This document shows positions 31,053-41,756 of a DNA stretch of 64,000 bases, piece after piece. Under the pieces are notes generated by a model. The model had not been told where the DNA came from. It searched no databases and saw only the letters and a list, made by a program, of their open reading frames with translations. Both the position numbers and the translations under genes were made by a program. The number at the start of each line of letters is the position of its first letter. Within the stretch, counting starts at the first letter, position 1. The stretch is from Linderina pennispora (lineage: Eukaryota > Kickxellomycota > Kickxellomycetes > Kickxellales > Kickxellaceae). The stretch covers positions 1 through 64,000 of the forward strand of contig NW_024468281.1 of the NCBI RefSeq assembly GCF_002104995.1, given 5' to 3'.

Positions 31053-31454
31053 ATGGCGCAGTGCACAGTCTGCCACGACGCGGCGTCTAAGTACAAGTGC
31101 CCAAAGTGCTTGGCCGGGTACTGTTCAGTCAAATGCTTCAAGATCCACAAGAGCGAGCCATGCGCAGCACCCGCACCCGAGCCGCCCAAGCCAACGCCCA
31201 AGCCGCAGGTATCCGCCAACATCCCCGAGATAGACAACGAGGAAGAGGAGGAAAAGCACCGGCTCAAGCCAGCCGACCTGCAGAAGCTCTCGTCCTCGAT
31301 CCGCCTCAAAGAGCAGCTGCAGAGCCCGAGTCTGCGGACGCTAATCGCAGCAGCGCTCTCCGACCCCGACCCGGTGGCAGCGATCCGCAGTCTCCGGCAG
31401 CAGCAGCCCGAATTCGAGGCCCTGGCGCAAGAGCTGATCAGCACAACACAGTAG
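31053..31454 (+). CDS. HIT1: HIT zinc-finger protein, ZNHIT3/Hit1-like
   Basis: A 133-residue protein with an N-terminal HIT-type zinc finger (about 4-37): CxxC pairs CTVC and CPKC, then YCSVKCFKIHKSEPC. This finger and the helical C-terminus (LQSPSLRTLIAAAL...FEALAQELI) fit ZNHIT3/Hit1, which stabilises Rsa1/NUFIP during box C/D snoRNP assembly. A Pro-rich and then Glu-rich linker separates the parts. Other HIT-finger families are longer, so ZNHIT3 is the best fit; the specific symbol is less certain than the domain. The stop codon is 30 bp from the convergent MRP49-like gene. Confidence 0.8.
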   Translation: MAQCTVCHDAASKYKCPKCLAGYCSVKCFKIHKSEPCAAPAPEPPKPTPKPQVSANIPEIDNEEEEEKHRLKPADLQKLSSSIRLKEQLQSPSLRTLIAAALSDPDPVAAIRSLRQQQPEFEALAQELISTTQ

Positions 31455-31484
31455 GGAAAATTTTATTTTGAAACTAAAAAACTG

Positions 31485-31796
31485 TCAGACGCTCTTCTCG
31501 AGCAGCCTTTTGCAGATGTCTTCCGATTTCATGCCCGAGACGCTGATTGTCTCAACGCTGGCGTTGGCGAACTGGATATCGAGTTTTGGCGGGCATGGCT
31601 CGCGCGGGTAGTTCACTGTGATCGGCAGGGCGGGGTTGGCGAACTGGATCCGCCGCAGGTGCTCGCGCCAGAAGTGGCGGGCGCCTGAGGCACGCGTGCG
31701 CTGCGAGAGAGTCAGTGTCAGGCCGGAGATGTTGGGCGACAAGCGGGTTGCTCCTAGGCCAGACTCGAGTGCTGAGAGAATTTTGTCAATCTTCAT
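31485..31796 (-). CDS. Mitochondrial ribosomal protein, MRP49-like (mL61, L51/S25/CI-B8 fold)
   Basis: A 103-residue protein with the thioredoxin-like L51/S25/CI-B8 domain used by small mitoribosomal proteins. The block SGARHFWREHLRRIQFANP followed by PITVNY resembles yeast Mrp49 of the large subunit, and the C-terminus has the family's ETISVSGMKSEDICKRLLE helix. The ATG at 31796 starts MKIDKILSALESG with no long presequence, as in Mrp49. mS25 shares the fold and cannot be excluded. Convergent with the ZNHIT3-like gene. Confidence 0.8.
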   Translation of the reverse strand: MKIDKILSALESGLGATRLSPNISGLTLTLSQRTRASGARHFWREHLRRIQFANPALPITVNYPREPCPPKLDIQFANASVETISVSGMKSEDICKRLLEKSV

Positions 31797-32656
31797 AATT
31801 GTGTAGTAAAAAAGTGTGTCGAATTGGAGAGCAAGAGTGTCGGAATGCTTAAGATAATGAAGAGGTGGTGAAAAACGAGCGATGAGCCGAGTCATCGGGA
31901 GGAGCTTGAGCTGGGAGCCGGATATCCCGTTGATTTTTTTCACTCGCCACAGTTCCAGATGTGGGGAGAAAGCTCCTGGCGACTGCTTGTTTTGGAAGAA
32001 ATCGCATTGTACATACCAGCATGCTCAGGAGTAGAAAGGCTGGAGCTGACAGCGCAGCACGACTACAGCGATGTGCCGCCTGGCATGGGCCCGCAGGCAA
32101 TGCCGTCATTTGTAATTAGGTTTGGGGAGAGCATCAGCAATATCAAAACAACACAAGAAAAGCATCGTCTGCTCCGCTTGTAGCGTGCATGCTATCGGAA
32201 AACATGTATTGCGCATGACCACCAATTGCCGCTAGCATGGGAATAGTCGGGCGCAGGTGGGTGAGTTTTGACAGGTTACAATTGTCTCTGAATGGTTTGT
32301 ACCAAGAACACTCAGGAGGGGTTTAAGAACCTTGCTGACATCCAGAAGCAGCGACGATCTTGGTACAGCTTGAGCACAACAGATGTGAATCCCTTCCGTC
32401 CAGCATGCATCCTGTGTGGGGGTGGGGGATTATATGTGCTCGCCCAGACGAAGCGGTCTAGAGTTCTTTCTCTTTCTTGCTTTGCTCCATTTCATAAACA
32501 AAAAACCTTGGCGTTCCGTTTATCTATTTAGCTTTCTTTCCCTGAGCTATTTTTAACCGAGGACCCAGAAAAGGAGCACCACTGGGGTGCATCTTGACAC
32601 GAGCAACCTCTGTTCTTTTTCCATTTTTTAAAGCCCTATTTTTCTGTATTCTTTGT
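31797..32656. other. Intergenic region upstream of UNC13
   Basis: About 860 bp with divergent promoters for the MRP49-like and UNC13 genes. A short plus-strand ORF (31959-32183) has no support. Confidence 0.45.
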
Positions 32657-35600
32657 ATGAACCAGCAGTACACGAGCGAATACACAGACCAGTACGGTGG
32701 GTCGGGTGCATCACTGCACGGCGGCCCGCAGGACCTCTCAGCACTGCCCACAGCAGTAGACTTCCAGCGCAACCTCCAGGCCATCCGGCACGACAGCCTC
32801 TACGGATCGGCTGCCTCTCTTGACGGACCGGCAGTGATGACACGGCAGAGCACAGCGGCATCCAGCGCGGCACCCAACCTAGGAACCCAGTTCTCCAGCA
32901 CAAACCTCAGCACATACAGCATGCGCAGCCTGAATGCGCCAGCAGGAATCGACGAGCGCATCACATACCAGTACGCGCTGCGGTATGCAATTCTGCTGGA
33001 CGCCGAGAACGAGCAGCTGCGGGTACGCTCAGCGAGTGTCAGCTCGGGGACAGCGCGGGCAGCGCATGCGTCGGGAGCGCATACAGTGAGTGGTGGAACG
33101 CAGTTTGCAGTGCGGACGGTGGGGGTGGCCAGCGGGACACCAAACCTGAACAATCGCACGCCGACGCTGGTGCGGCCACAGAATGGCGAGCCGGGGGACC
33201 TGGGGCCGCACATTCAGGCAGGCAGAAAGTACAAGAACTGGCGCTCCAGTTTGTTCGATTTCGGTGACAATGCGTCGCGCATGCTGAAGGAGGCGAATGG
33301 CGGCGGCCGGCTCAAGGCGCTGGGCAAGCTGACTGGGCTGGTGGGCGGCTCGCATGCAAACGAGGGCCCCAATGCAGGGCGGCTCACCAGCGGGATTGTG
33401 CGGGCGGTGGCGCGGCAGGCGAAGACGTCAGCAAGCGAGTCGTCGGTTCACCCGTTTACTGCCGGCTGCTACGCAGACCTGCATGTGCACCTGAAGAGCC
33501 GTGCCCACAGTGAGGCACTGGGCGAGCGCGGCACGGTTGAGGACCTAGTGATAATGTTTTCGGACATTGCCCGCAAGCGGTGCCATGCGCAGGGCATCGT
33601 CAATGACGCGGATGTTGCGCGTACCGTGCGCAGCCAGGCGGACAAGTTTGTCAAGCTGCTCAGGACGGTGCTGCAGAAGAAGGCCCAGGCATCGCGCGAG
33701 GCTGGGCTGGCGCTTCTCAAACTGGACGACTTCAGCGAGGGCAACTCACCGGTGCTGCAGACGGGGGGCGGAGCCCGGCTGCGGGCACAGTCAGATGCAC
33801 CGTCAACGGTCAGCGGCACATCGACGCTGGACAGCTCGCAGTCAGACAAGTCGATCTGCGCATGGCTGAAGAGCGTGTTCCAAGTGCCGGATCATGAGCA
33901 CAACTCGATCATGGCTGAACTGCGGCGAGTGGTGACACAGGAGGTAAGTTGCAGTACAGAGCCAATGCACGCGGGACATTCTCCGACTTACGTACAACTC
34001 AACGTGATTTTTTTTGCTTCTTTGTTTCTAGAAGGCGGTGAGCGATCTGCGGGCGTGCTTGGCAGTAGTCAAGCAGGACCAGAGCTTTGTGGGCACACCT
34101 GCAGACTTTGCCTCGCGGCAGGCGTACGAATGCTGGAAGCAGCGCGAGATCACATCGCTGGAGCAGCTGATCATCACCAGCTCCCTCAAACAAAACTTCA
34201 TTGCTGGCGGCAAGCTGGGAGCGCAGCCCATGCGGCCACCAGCCAGCGAGCTCGCCGGCGCAGTCGACGCCGACTCTGCGTTTGAGTACATTCCAGCCAG
34301 TGCGGCATCACACTATCGCATGCTGGTGCAGCGCGCTGTGGTGCACGACATTATCGGCAATCTCGACACTGCAGACCCAAAAACAACTCTGCCGCTGTCG
34401 ATGGCGGGCGAGGACCTGCTCAAACAGTGCATGATCGCATGGCGTATCAGTGTCCCCTACCGCACGGCCTGCTACCTGGATGTAGTCAAGGATTACTACA
34501 TCGAGGGCATCCTGCCGGCTGCGTACCTGCTGGACGCGTTTGGCAAGGTCGAACGCATCATCCACATGATCAAGCCGCACGAGTGGCCGGTCTCGCACTA
34601 CACGTATCTGCTGAACATCGAAAAGGCCATAGAGTTCCACACGCTTGGGTGTGTCGAGGACGTCATCGAGGAGCTGGACCAGCAGCGGCCCGACCACAAT
34701 GCGGTCTTGAAGCGCACGCTGCGCTGTCTGGTCATTAACGACGTCACCTGCCCGGTAGTCCCCAACCAGCCCATGCCCAACATCCCCGGGCGGCGCGATG
34801 AGGTCATCAGTATGCTGGAGGGATCAATCCAGTACCGCTACAGCTGCCTCAAGGACCGGTACTTTGGCATTGAACCGTCGGGTCCAGCAAAGCTCGAGAG
34901 CTACGAGTTCCTGGGCGAGCTTGTGCTCGGCGATTACGAAAACTGCCGGAGTATCTTCACCGAGCCGCTCTTGTGCGACGGCGATCGGCGGTTCGACATT
35001 GCTGGGATCGTTGGCGAACTCCAGATCGAGTATTTCTACACTGATCTGATGCAACACCTTGAGCATGCCGGGTACTGCACTGAGAATGCCAACATCGAAG
35101 CTGCGCTGGCCCTGTTTGGGCTGCTGCAGCGCATGGCCAAAATCCACAGCCGCTACTCGGACCGCGCGCTCGAGGGCATCGACACGCAGCGCCTTTTTGA
35201 TGAAGCGACGGCACTGTGGCTCAGCCAGCTGGCCACCGAGTCGGACGGCTGGGTGCGCAACGCACTGGCCATGGACAAGGTCATTGAGACTCCGGCTGGC
35301 AGCGAGCCTGCACCGCGGCATTCGACATCCGCCATCGATCTAATCACGTGTTTCTCGCAGCAAGTGGGTACGATCCGCCGCATTGCCTGGCCCGACATTG
35401 AGGCAGAAGCGCGGTTCCTGACGCACTTCATGAAAACGCTGTGCCAGTGCTTTGAGACATACGCCGACGAAATGGTCAAGCAGTTCCTGGTCAGCCTGAG
35501 CCTGTCAGCCGAGGACCGGCCGGGCAGCCGTTCCGATGGATTCGGCGGGGTACGGCTGAACCGCAAATACCGCGAGCAGTCGCTGGCGGTGGCCCCGGCG

Positions 35601-37515
35601 GTGCAAGCAGCGGCAGCTCGGCTCGACCAGGCCACCGGGCTGCAGGTGGGCGGCGATGCGTGCGTCAAGCTCAACAATCTTGCAGTGGCAATGGACCGGC
35701 TGCACGAGCTGTACGACGAGCTGGAGATCCGCAAGCTGACAGACGCGCTGGGCGGCGAGACACGGCCGTCACTGACGGCGTCGGCACCCAGCGGATTCCT
35801 GTTCTCGCTCAAAGTAGTCCATGGGGAGAACCTTGAGCTGTACCGGCGTGCACACGACGTGCAGGTGGATACCAGTGCGCAGCCGTACATCAAGCTGAGC
35901 ATTGCGTCGCAGACCGACGACGGCTCAGTCCACCGCGAGAAAATCGGCAAGACGCGCGCAGTAGCACTGAACTCCATGAATCCGCGGTGGAACCAGTCGT
36001 TCGACGTGGCATTGCCGGCCACCAGCACCCCCGCAAGCTACGCCGGTTGAGGTGCGGGTATGTACACGTGACGGCCCCAAGCGGCTGGGCCACAAGGAGA
36101 AGGTGCACTGCCGCGGGTACTTTGTGCTGTCGCCGCAGATGGCTGGCCAGACTGAGGGCACACAGGACGTTATGCTAGACCTTGAGCCCGCTGGGCACCT
36201 GCTGATGCGCGTCACCGTTGATGGCGAGCGCGACGACGTCGACTTTTACAGCGGCCGCATGTTCCGCTGCCTCGAGCACACGCTGGCTGACCTGCAGCAG
36301 CGCATCGTCGAGCAGCTGGCGGTGTACGTCCGCGACTACCTGCGGCAGATTCTGGTCGTCCAGAAGCCGCGCTTCCGCCACACGCGCCTGGCCAGCAACG
36401 TGTCGGCCATCGAGCGCTCCATCCAGTTCCTGAAGCTGTCCGACAGCGGCCCCGCCACCGTACGCGTGACCCAAGAGAGCTGCCACGAGGCGCTGCTGCC
36501 GCTGATCGACTATCTCGAGGAGAACCTGCATGTGCTGTTCTTTGATCTCAACGTGGACACCGCCAACGGCGTGATTGCCCGTGTCTGGAAGGAGATCCTC
36601 AATGCCTTCGAAGACATCCTGTTGCCACCACTGCATGGCCGCGCCAAGGGCCTGGCCAAGCCGCTGACCGAGTCCGACGTCAACAACGTCTTCGACTGCC
36701 TGCAATTCCTAAAGTGGTACTTTGAAGGGGGTGACGACCACGACGGCATCTCCGAAGAAATCCTGACGAGCCGCAAGTTCCGCGAGCTCAAGGTCGTCCG
36801 CGACATGTACTTTATGACCACCAAGGAGCTGATGGAGGAGTACATGCATGAGCTGCATGCCTCGGCCATTGCCACCGCCCGCACTGCATCCACTGAGCGT
36901 GCCCAGGCTGCCCAGGCTGCCCAGGCTGCCGAGCCAGCCGCCGAGCCACCTCTGCCGGCGCTGAACGCCCAACCGACACTCGATGACCTGTCGCGGTACG
37001 AGCGGCCACTGCCGCCTATCCCCACGCAGCAGGACCTGCATCCGCTCAACACCGATAACCTGACGCGCCCGCGCTTCAGCGGCTACACCACCGGCTTCGA
37101 CTCGTCCAGCGAGAACCTCTCGACGCCCTCGCACACCGAGGAGGTCCGCACGCCCGTATTCCCCAGCCCCGCCACGCCCACCCTGGCGCGCACCCGCTCC
37201 GTTTGGGCCCACCGCAACGCCGCCACTGCCAACAAGCTGCGTCGCCAGAACATGCTGGTCACTGACAAGAGCGACGTGATTCTGCGGCTGCTGCGGCTGC
37301 GCTACGATAAGGACGCGGCGGCCTTTGTCGACCAGCAGCTGGAGCTGAGGGCCAGCCAGATGAAGTACGAAATGACAAAGGCTATCCGTCGCGATCGGTC
37401 GTCGTCCAGCGCTACCACCAGCACTCAGGATACGAGTCTGGCTCCGGCACGTTTGCCGCCGCCGTTGCCGGCCAACCCGCGGCCCGCGTCGCAGGCTCGC
37501 GTAGACACACTTTAA
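32657..37515 (+). CDS. Munc13/UNC13-like exocytosis factor with a central C2 domain
   Basis: Membrane-priming factor for vesicle fusion, like Schizosaccharomyces Ync13. Exon 1 is 32657-33943, intron 33944-34031 (GTAAGT..TTTCTAG), exon 2 34032-37515, for about 1,589 residues. Layout: Ser/Thr-rich N-terminus, a conserved helix ITYQYALRYAILLDAENEQL near residue 97, MHD1 about 620-925 (with HEWPVSHYTYLLNIEKAIEFH), C2 about 1018-1148 (NSMNPRWNQSFDV), MHD2 about 1160-1380, and a Pro/Ala-rich tail. Inside the C2 domain the frame breaks at a C5 run (36028-36032); dropping one C joins MNPRWNQSFDVALPATSTP to QATPVEVRVCTRDG, a normal C2 continuation. The C-terminal half is otherwise intact. The gene ends 14 bp from the convergent IPK1 stop. 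Confidence 0.88.
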
Positions 37516-37529
37516 CAGTTATTCTTCTT

Positions 37530-38732
37530 TTATTCAACGCATCTTCTGTCCTCACCTACTTGCAGGTAATTTAACACAATCTCCTGGTCCTTTGCCAGGT
37601 AATCGGGCAGCTTGGAGAGCTTCTTTGGGTCGGCGTCGATGATCACCATGCGGTACCGCACGTGCTGTCCAGCAACAGAAGCCGTCTTCCATGACACAAC
37701 GCCTGCCCCAGGCTGGTCTGCAGCAGCATCCGATGAAGCCAGCTGGATCAGAACCGAAATGTCCTTCAGCGTCGTTGCCAGCAGGAACTCCAGAACTGCC
37801 TGTTTGTCCGAACACACGTCGGCATCCGCACGTGCCAAAAACCGCCGCTCTGCCTCAACCCAGTCGCCAATGTCCGGCTGCCCGCTCACAAATATGCCAT
37901 CGCTTTGTGCTCGCTGGTACATCGGAAACACACCCTCAATGTCGAACCGGTCCAGCCTCTGCTGCAGCTGCTTGAGCCGCAAAAGAAGCCCCTCCTGCTC
38001 CAAAACCCGCGCTATCTCCTTGCTAGTCTTTTTCCAGTCGACTGTTTTGCTGTTGGGAAGCTCGATTTGCCGGCCATCGGCGAACACACGCAGGTTGTTT
38101 TGTGGTGACTCGGCTAGATGCCCGAGCGCCTGCAGTACGCGCTGCTGGTCGTTTGAATACAGGTCCAGTGGGCAGAACCCGCTAATGCGCTCTGTGTGCT
38201 TCAGCCGCTGGTGCATGCAGTACCGGCAAACTGTGCGTTTTACCTGCGTCGCCGCCGAAATCTGCTCGGCGTCAGGCAAATACCCCCATTTGGGCTTCAC
38301 CTCCACTGTAAGTATGCCGGGTCCGATCATGTTTGGTGTAACCACTGCAATGCGCTGCCCAGTATCGATCTGCCGGTGTTTGCGGTGGCTAGGCCGTGAG
38401 TCCTCCGCCAGCCCTCCCAGCGCCGTTATGAACTCCTTGGTTACCGATACTAGACGCTGCGGGAGAATATACTCGCTGCCGATCAAACTGCCGACTACCT
38501 GCCTTGTGTACCCGATACTATCTTGCTTGTAGTGGAGCTGCTGGTGCTCAGGCATGTCGGTGCACTTGCCTACGGGGCTTTTTGTCAACCGCAGTAGCCA
38601 TCCGCGCAGTGTTTCGTCGGTACCAGTGTATGCAAACACCATGTTTTCGTTGCCTTCGTTCGTGTACAGCCAGTCAGTGGCTATGAGTGGCATCTGGCAC
38701 GGCGGTGCACGGTCAATTGGTGATATCGACAT
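37530..38732 (-). CDS. IPK1: Inositol-pentakisphosphate 2-kinase
   Basis: Phosphorylates inositol 1,3,4,5,6-pentakisphosphate at position 2 to give phytate (InsP6), used in nuclear mRNA export and signalling. It has 400 residues. Family motifs in order: GNENMVFAYTG near residue 25 (glycine-rich nucleotide-binding loop), VEVKPKWG near 140 (the EIKPK motif), CRYCMHQ near 167, FCPLDLYS near 183, and IIDADPK near 361 (metal-binding Asp). The start at 38732 is the first ATG in a suitable context; the Met at MPLIATDW (14 codons in) is an alternative. Tail-to-tail with UNC13. Confidence 0.93.
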   Translation of the reverse strand: MSISPIDRAPPCQMPLIATDWLYTNEGNENMVFAYTGTDETLRGWLLRLTKSPVGKCTDMPEHQQLHYKQDSIGYTRQVVGSLIGSEYILPQRLVSVTKEFITALGGLAEDSRPSHRKHRQIDTGQRIAVVTPNMIGPGILTVEVKPKWGYLPDAEQISAATQVKRTVCRYCMHQRLKHTERISGFCPLDLYSNDQQRVLQALGHLAESPQNNLRVFADGRQIELPNSKTVDWKKTSKEIARVLEQEGLLLRLKQLQQRLDRFDIEGVFPMYQRAQSDGIFVSGQPDIGDWVEAERRFLARADADVCSDKQAVLEFLLATTLKDISVLIQLASSDAAADQPGAGVVSWKTASVAGQHVRYRMVIIDADPKKLSKLPDYLAKDQEIVLNYLQVGEDRRCVE

Positions 38733-39004
38733 TGTTAAAAAAAAACAGGTGTTTTGCTGACTTTGTGTGTAGTAATGTTCATTTATACCTGATATCAACA
38801 TCAACCCAGTAATGGGCTACAATTTTTGATCCATATGTAAGGATGCTCCATTTCTTATCGACGCTGATCACAATGCAAATTGTGATGCAAGCCGCATCTC
38901 ATAATGCATTGATATTCGAGAGCGCTGAGAAAAAACTAGCCATGACTACACGAATCTACTCCCACCAACACTAGCCCCACACAATTGTATTTTTGTATCT
39001 CTCC
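38733..39004. other. Divergent spacer IPK1 / F-box-like
   Basis: About 270 bp between divergent starts; AT-rich, no gene. Confidence 0.5.
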
Positions 39005-39601
39005 ATGGTCCAAAGCATTTCTAATGTTCACACACTGGAAAACGGCAATATCATATACCGTGTACTAGGCATACTCGCCAATCAAGTGATGACTGACGAG
39101 CTCACCATTTTCAAGTACCACGAGCTCCTTAACTATGCCTGCGTATGCCGCCTATGGATGGATGTCCTGAAACACCCTCTTTCCCAGACCATTATCGTCC
39201 AGAGCAGAACCAAGCCCAACGAGCGAGCCACCGAAGAGGCCCACCAGAAATACCAATGGGCATCCAACATTCCCTTTATCACGTCCTCGGGCATGTGCAG
39301 CAATGCAAAGGCAATGTATGTTGTTGGTGTCCAACTAACCATGCTGTTCTACTTCCACGAGACCCTACAGAACCAGGGGTTTGATGGTGGCCAATGGACT
39401 AGTGTAGAAAGCATTGCGTTTACCGGGAGCTTCTACTATAGGTTGTATGACCGGGAATACAGCTATGAGGATGCCGTCTGCGATTATATCATGGACAGGA
39501 TGCCTAATATAGCCAAGGCAGAAATACTCATCGATCAACCAATTCGCTTTGTATACCGTTTGCATGGTGAGCTCAATAAGCGTATTGCCAGTAGTCAGTA
39601 A
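39005..39601 (+). CDS. Truncated F-box-like protein of a lineage-expanded family
   Basis: A 198-residue protein. The start of the family pattern is present: an F-box-like helix pair (LLNYACVCRLWMDVLKHPL, residues about 40-60), then KAMYVVGVQLTMLF, then a block around GFDGGQWTSVESIAF and a helix IMDRMPNIAKAEI. Such proteins in Kickxellales are usually about 500 residues with a leucine-rich second half; here a stop at 39599 removes it, and no continuation is visible downstream. The first ATG (39005) is used. If translated it may lack substrate-binding repeats. Family assignment rests on pattern memory and is moderate. Confidence 0.55.
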   Translation: MVQSISNVHTLENGNIIYRVLGILANQVMTDELTIFKYHELLNYACVCRLWMDVLKHPLSQTIIVQSRTKPNERATEEAHQKYQWASNIPFITSSGMCSNAKAMYVVGVQLTMLFYFHETLQNQGFDGGQWTSVESIAFTGSFYYRLYDREYSYEDAVCDYIMDRMPNIAKAEILIDQPIRFVYRLHGELNKRIASSQ

Positions 39602-40429
39602 CCGGATTTACTTGAAAACCAATAGCCGCCATTTCCAACCGAGTCGCTATTAAATATTTACATATGACACTCATAACTATCAACATTTTTCGTTTTTATT
39701 ACATGTACGCTGTTTATTTGGTAACCATTGGGCTACAAACACCGCCTACATACATTACTATCGCTGATAATATGATTACCTGAAACTACTGTCCTTTGAG
39801 CAGCAATGTTATATCCAAAGCTCATCAACATATCCTCAGTATAACTTTATTTCATCACCCAGCTATGGATCTGGTACTGACATGTGGAGCTAGGATACTG
39901 CCATGAATGGCCTGAATGTAACTGCGGCGGCAATTTCGAGCATTCAGTTCTGCAAGCAATCTGCATGCCAAGTCGGCCGATACATTGCCTATAGAACACC
40001 TCCCCATGGCAGCACCAGTGTAGTAGTCTCGGTAGTCCGCAAATGCACAGTCCTTGATGAATTATGAATAAATCTACCCAAAAATATAATCCCCGCGAGC
40101 TCTTGTCTTGAGATCTAAAGAATCTCAGCCAAGCCTGATTTTCAAACCACACTACACATAGCAGCTCAGATAGGTGGCCATAGAGCTTCCTGTTGGGGAT
40201 ATCTTACTCTAGCAGGCCCTTCGCTTTTCTGCATATCTCACTAAGGGAGATTACTGGAATGTTCGCTTTTTCTAAAGCCCACCTTGGCGATAATTTATTT
40301 TTGGCAAGGGCGGCGATTTTTCCTTCTCCCTCTCAGGGCTTCCGCATTCACTGTGGTCTGTGTGGGCACCCTGCCAAAGGTGTGGTGAGTAGGTCAAAAA
40401 AGAACATTTATTTTAGAGACCAGCTTCAG
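39602..40429. other. Intergenic region, no gene
   Basis: About 830 bp. A minus-strand ORF (39847-40152) has no recognisable domain. No RNA gene seen. Confidence 0.5.
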
Positions 40430-40436
40430 TATAAAG
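40430..40436 (+). promoter_or_regulatory. TATA box of the small surface-type protein gene
   Basis: TATAAAG, 137 bp before the ATG at 40567, with no ATG in between, so 40567 is the first start codon of the likely transcript. Confidence 0.6.
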
Positions 40437-40566
40437 CAGGCAGAGCCCACCCACCGTCTTGATCGTACCACATTACCAAAGCAACACAGCTCGTCACAGC
40501 TTTATCCACTTCTTGGACAATATTTCTAAACCCCCTACCAGCAGCAAGTCTATCTAAGACGAAATA

Positions 40567-41058
40567 ATGGTTTCCTGCAAGCCCGGACGTGCCAACGGCC
40601 AGTACTCTGCCTTCTTCATGGCGCACGATGGCATGGTTGATCTGCTTTGGAAGAACGTCAACAATATCAACATTGATTGTAACAAGAATTTCGACATCTT
40701 CACGTGCTGCAATGGCAGCGACTGCCGCGACTTCAACTGCCCCGGGAACCACCCCGCCCGCGAGGATATCGAAAACCTGAAGAATGCCATTATTCAGTAT
40801 TCTCGCACCGGGGAGTTTTCCTCACCCAAGGGCAGTTCCCTGGCTGAGGGCAGCTTGTCGACTAGGACCAGCGCTTCTTCCGGAGACAGCTCCCCCACTA
40901 CAGGCACTTCTTCCACTTATGTCACCCCCAAGACTGAAGGTGCCACTGTGACTGTGGCCACCACTGTGACTGAGAGCAAGGCTAATGTTGGCTCTCGTCT
41001 AAACATGAGATCCGTGCTTGTCCTTCTGGTGCTTTCCTCCTTCGTCTCTCTGACCTAA
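40567..41058 (+). CDS. Small Cys-rich protein with a GPI-like C-terminal tail
   Basis: 163 residues, not assignable to a known family. The N-terminal 90 residues contain six Cys (one near the start, then C..CC..C..C in CNKNFDIFTCCNGSDCRDFNC). The middle is Ser/Thr-rich (about 100-135), and the last 20 residues are a hydrophobic stretch preceded by basic residues (RLNMRSVLVLLVLSSFVSLT), as in GPI-anchored wall proteins. Unusually there is no N-terminal signal peptide from this start, and the leader after the TATA box has no other ATG. Either an unrecognised upstream exon carries it, or the protein is tail-anchored. Confidence 0.65.
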   Translation: MVSCKPGRANGQYSAFFMAHDGMVDLLWKNVNNINIDCNKNFDIFTCCNGSDCRDFNCPGNHPAREDIENLKNAIIQYSRTGEFSSPKGSSLAEGSLSTRTSASSGDSSPTTGTSSTYVTPKTEGATVTVATTVTESKANVGSRLNMRSVLVLLVLSSFVSLT

Positions 41059-41267
41059 TTGGGACCTGGATTCTAGCACAAATTTATGCGTGTGCCGGTG
41101 GATATAGTAGCTCCCGCTCCATACTTTTAACTTGAATATATTCGTTTTGTCGACATTAATATAGTGAGTACGCCTAGCTGGGTATTTGATATAGGTCTAT
41201 TCATTAATTCTCAAATAATATTTAGTGGATCCTGGGGATATAAGGAGATTATCCATCATAAGATTGG

Positions 41268-41516
41268 ATGGAACATCCGGAGTATCCACAAAATGGTACT
41301 GAGAGTAAACCTGAAGACATGTATATTTCTGTGGACAGTTTAAAAAGCTCTATCCACTTTCATCTCAGGGTTCAATATTACAAGGATGTTGCTGCGCAGC
41401 ATCATGGGGACGAAGAGAACGCCATTCAGTCGCATAGCATGGACACACAGTCCATTCAGATCAGCGACGCACAAAGCGACGGTGCCAGTCTGCTGGTGGA
41501 GGTCCTTGTTTGCTGA
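41268..41516 (+). CDS. Doubtful small ORF upstream of the DUF4246 pseudogene
   Basis: 82 codons from an ATG 31 bp after a TATAAGG word. The translation (MEHPEYPQNGTESKPEDMY..., with a Gln/Ser/Asp-rich second half) looks like protein, but no family is recognised. It is in the same frame as the DUF4246 remains but separated by stops. It could be a separate small gene or a detached first exon. Confidence 0.25.
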   Translation: MEHPEYPQNGTESKPEDMYISVDSLKSSIHFHLRVQYYKDVAAQHHGDEENAIQSHSMDTQSIQISDAQSDGASLLVEVLVC

Positions 41517-41647
41517 ATAAATATTCGAATGCTCAGAAGCACCGCTTTCAGTTCCCGTATATCCGAATGGATGATCTGGATGTGCAACTCGGCTCAAGCC
41601 GCAGAACCTGCGCAAAATGGCTGCGGATAATTTGCCATGAAAATGAC

Positions 41648-41654
41648 TATAAAA
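41648..41654 (+). promoter_or_regulatory. TATA box before the DUF4246 pseudogene
   Basis: TATAAAA, 109 bp before the ATG at 41757, followed by a C/T-rich leader; this supports 41757 as the original start. Confidence 0.5.
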
Positions 41655-41756
41655 TGCCCTTTGACCATCACTCAGAAACAAGCACGACAAAGCCCAGTCA
41701 TTTACTGTCTTCTTTTCTTCCGCTGGATTCCGTCTTTCTACTCCTTTGCTCCTCCA

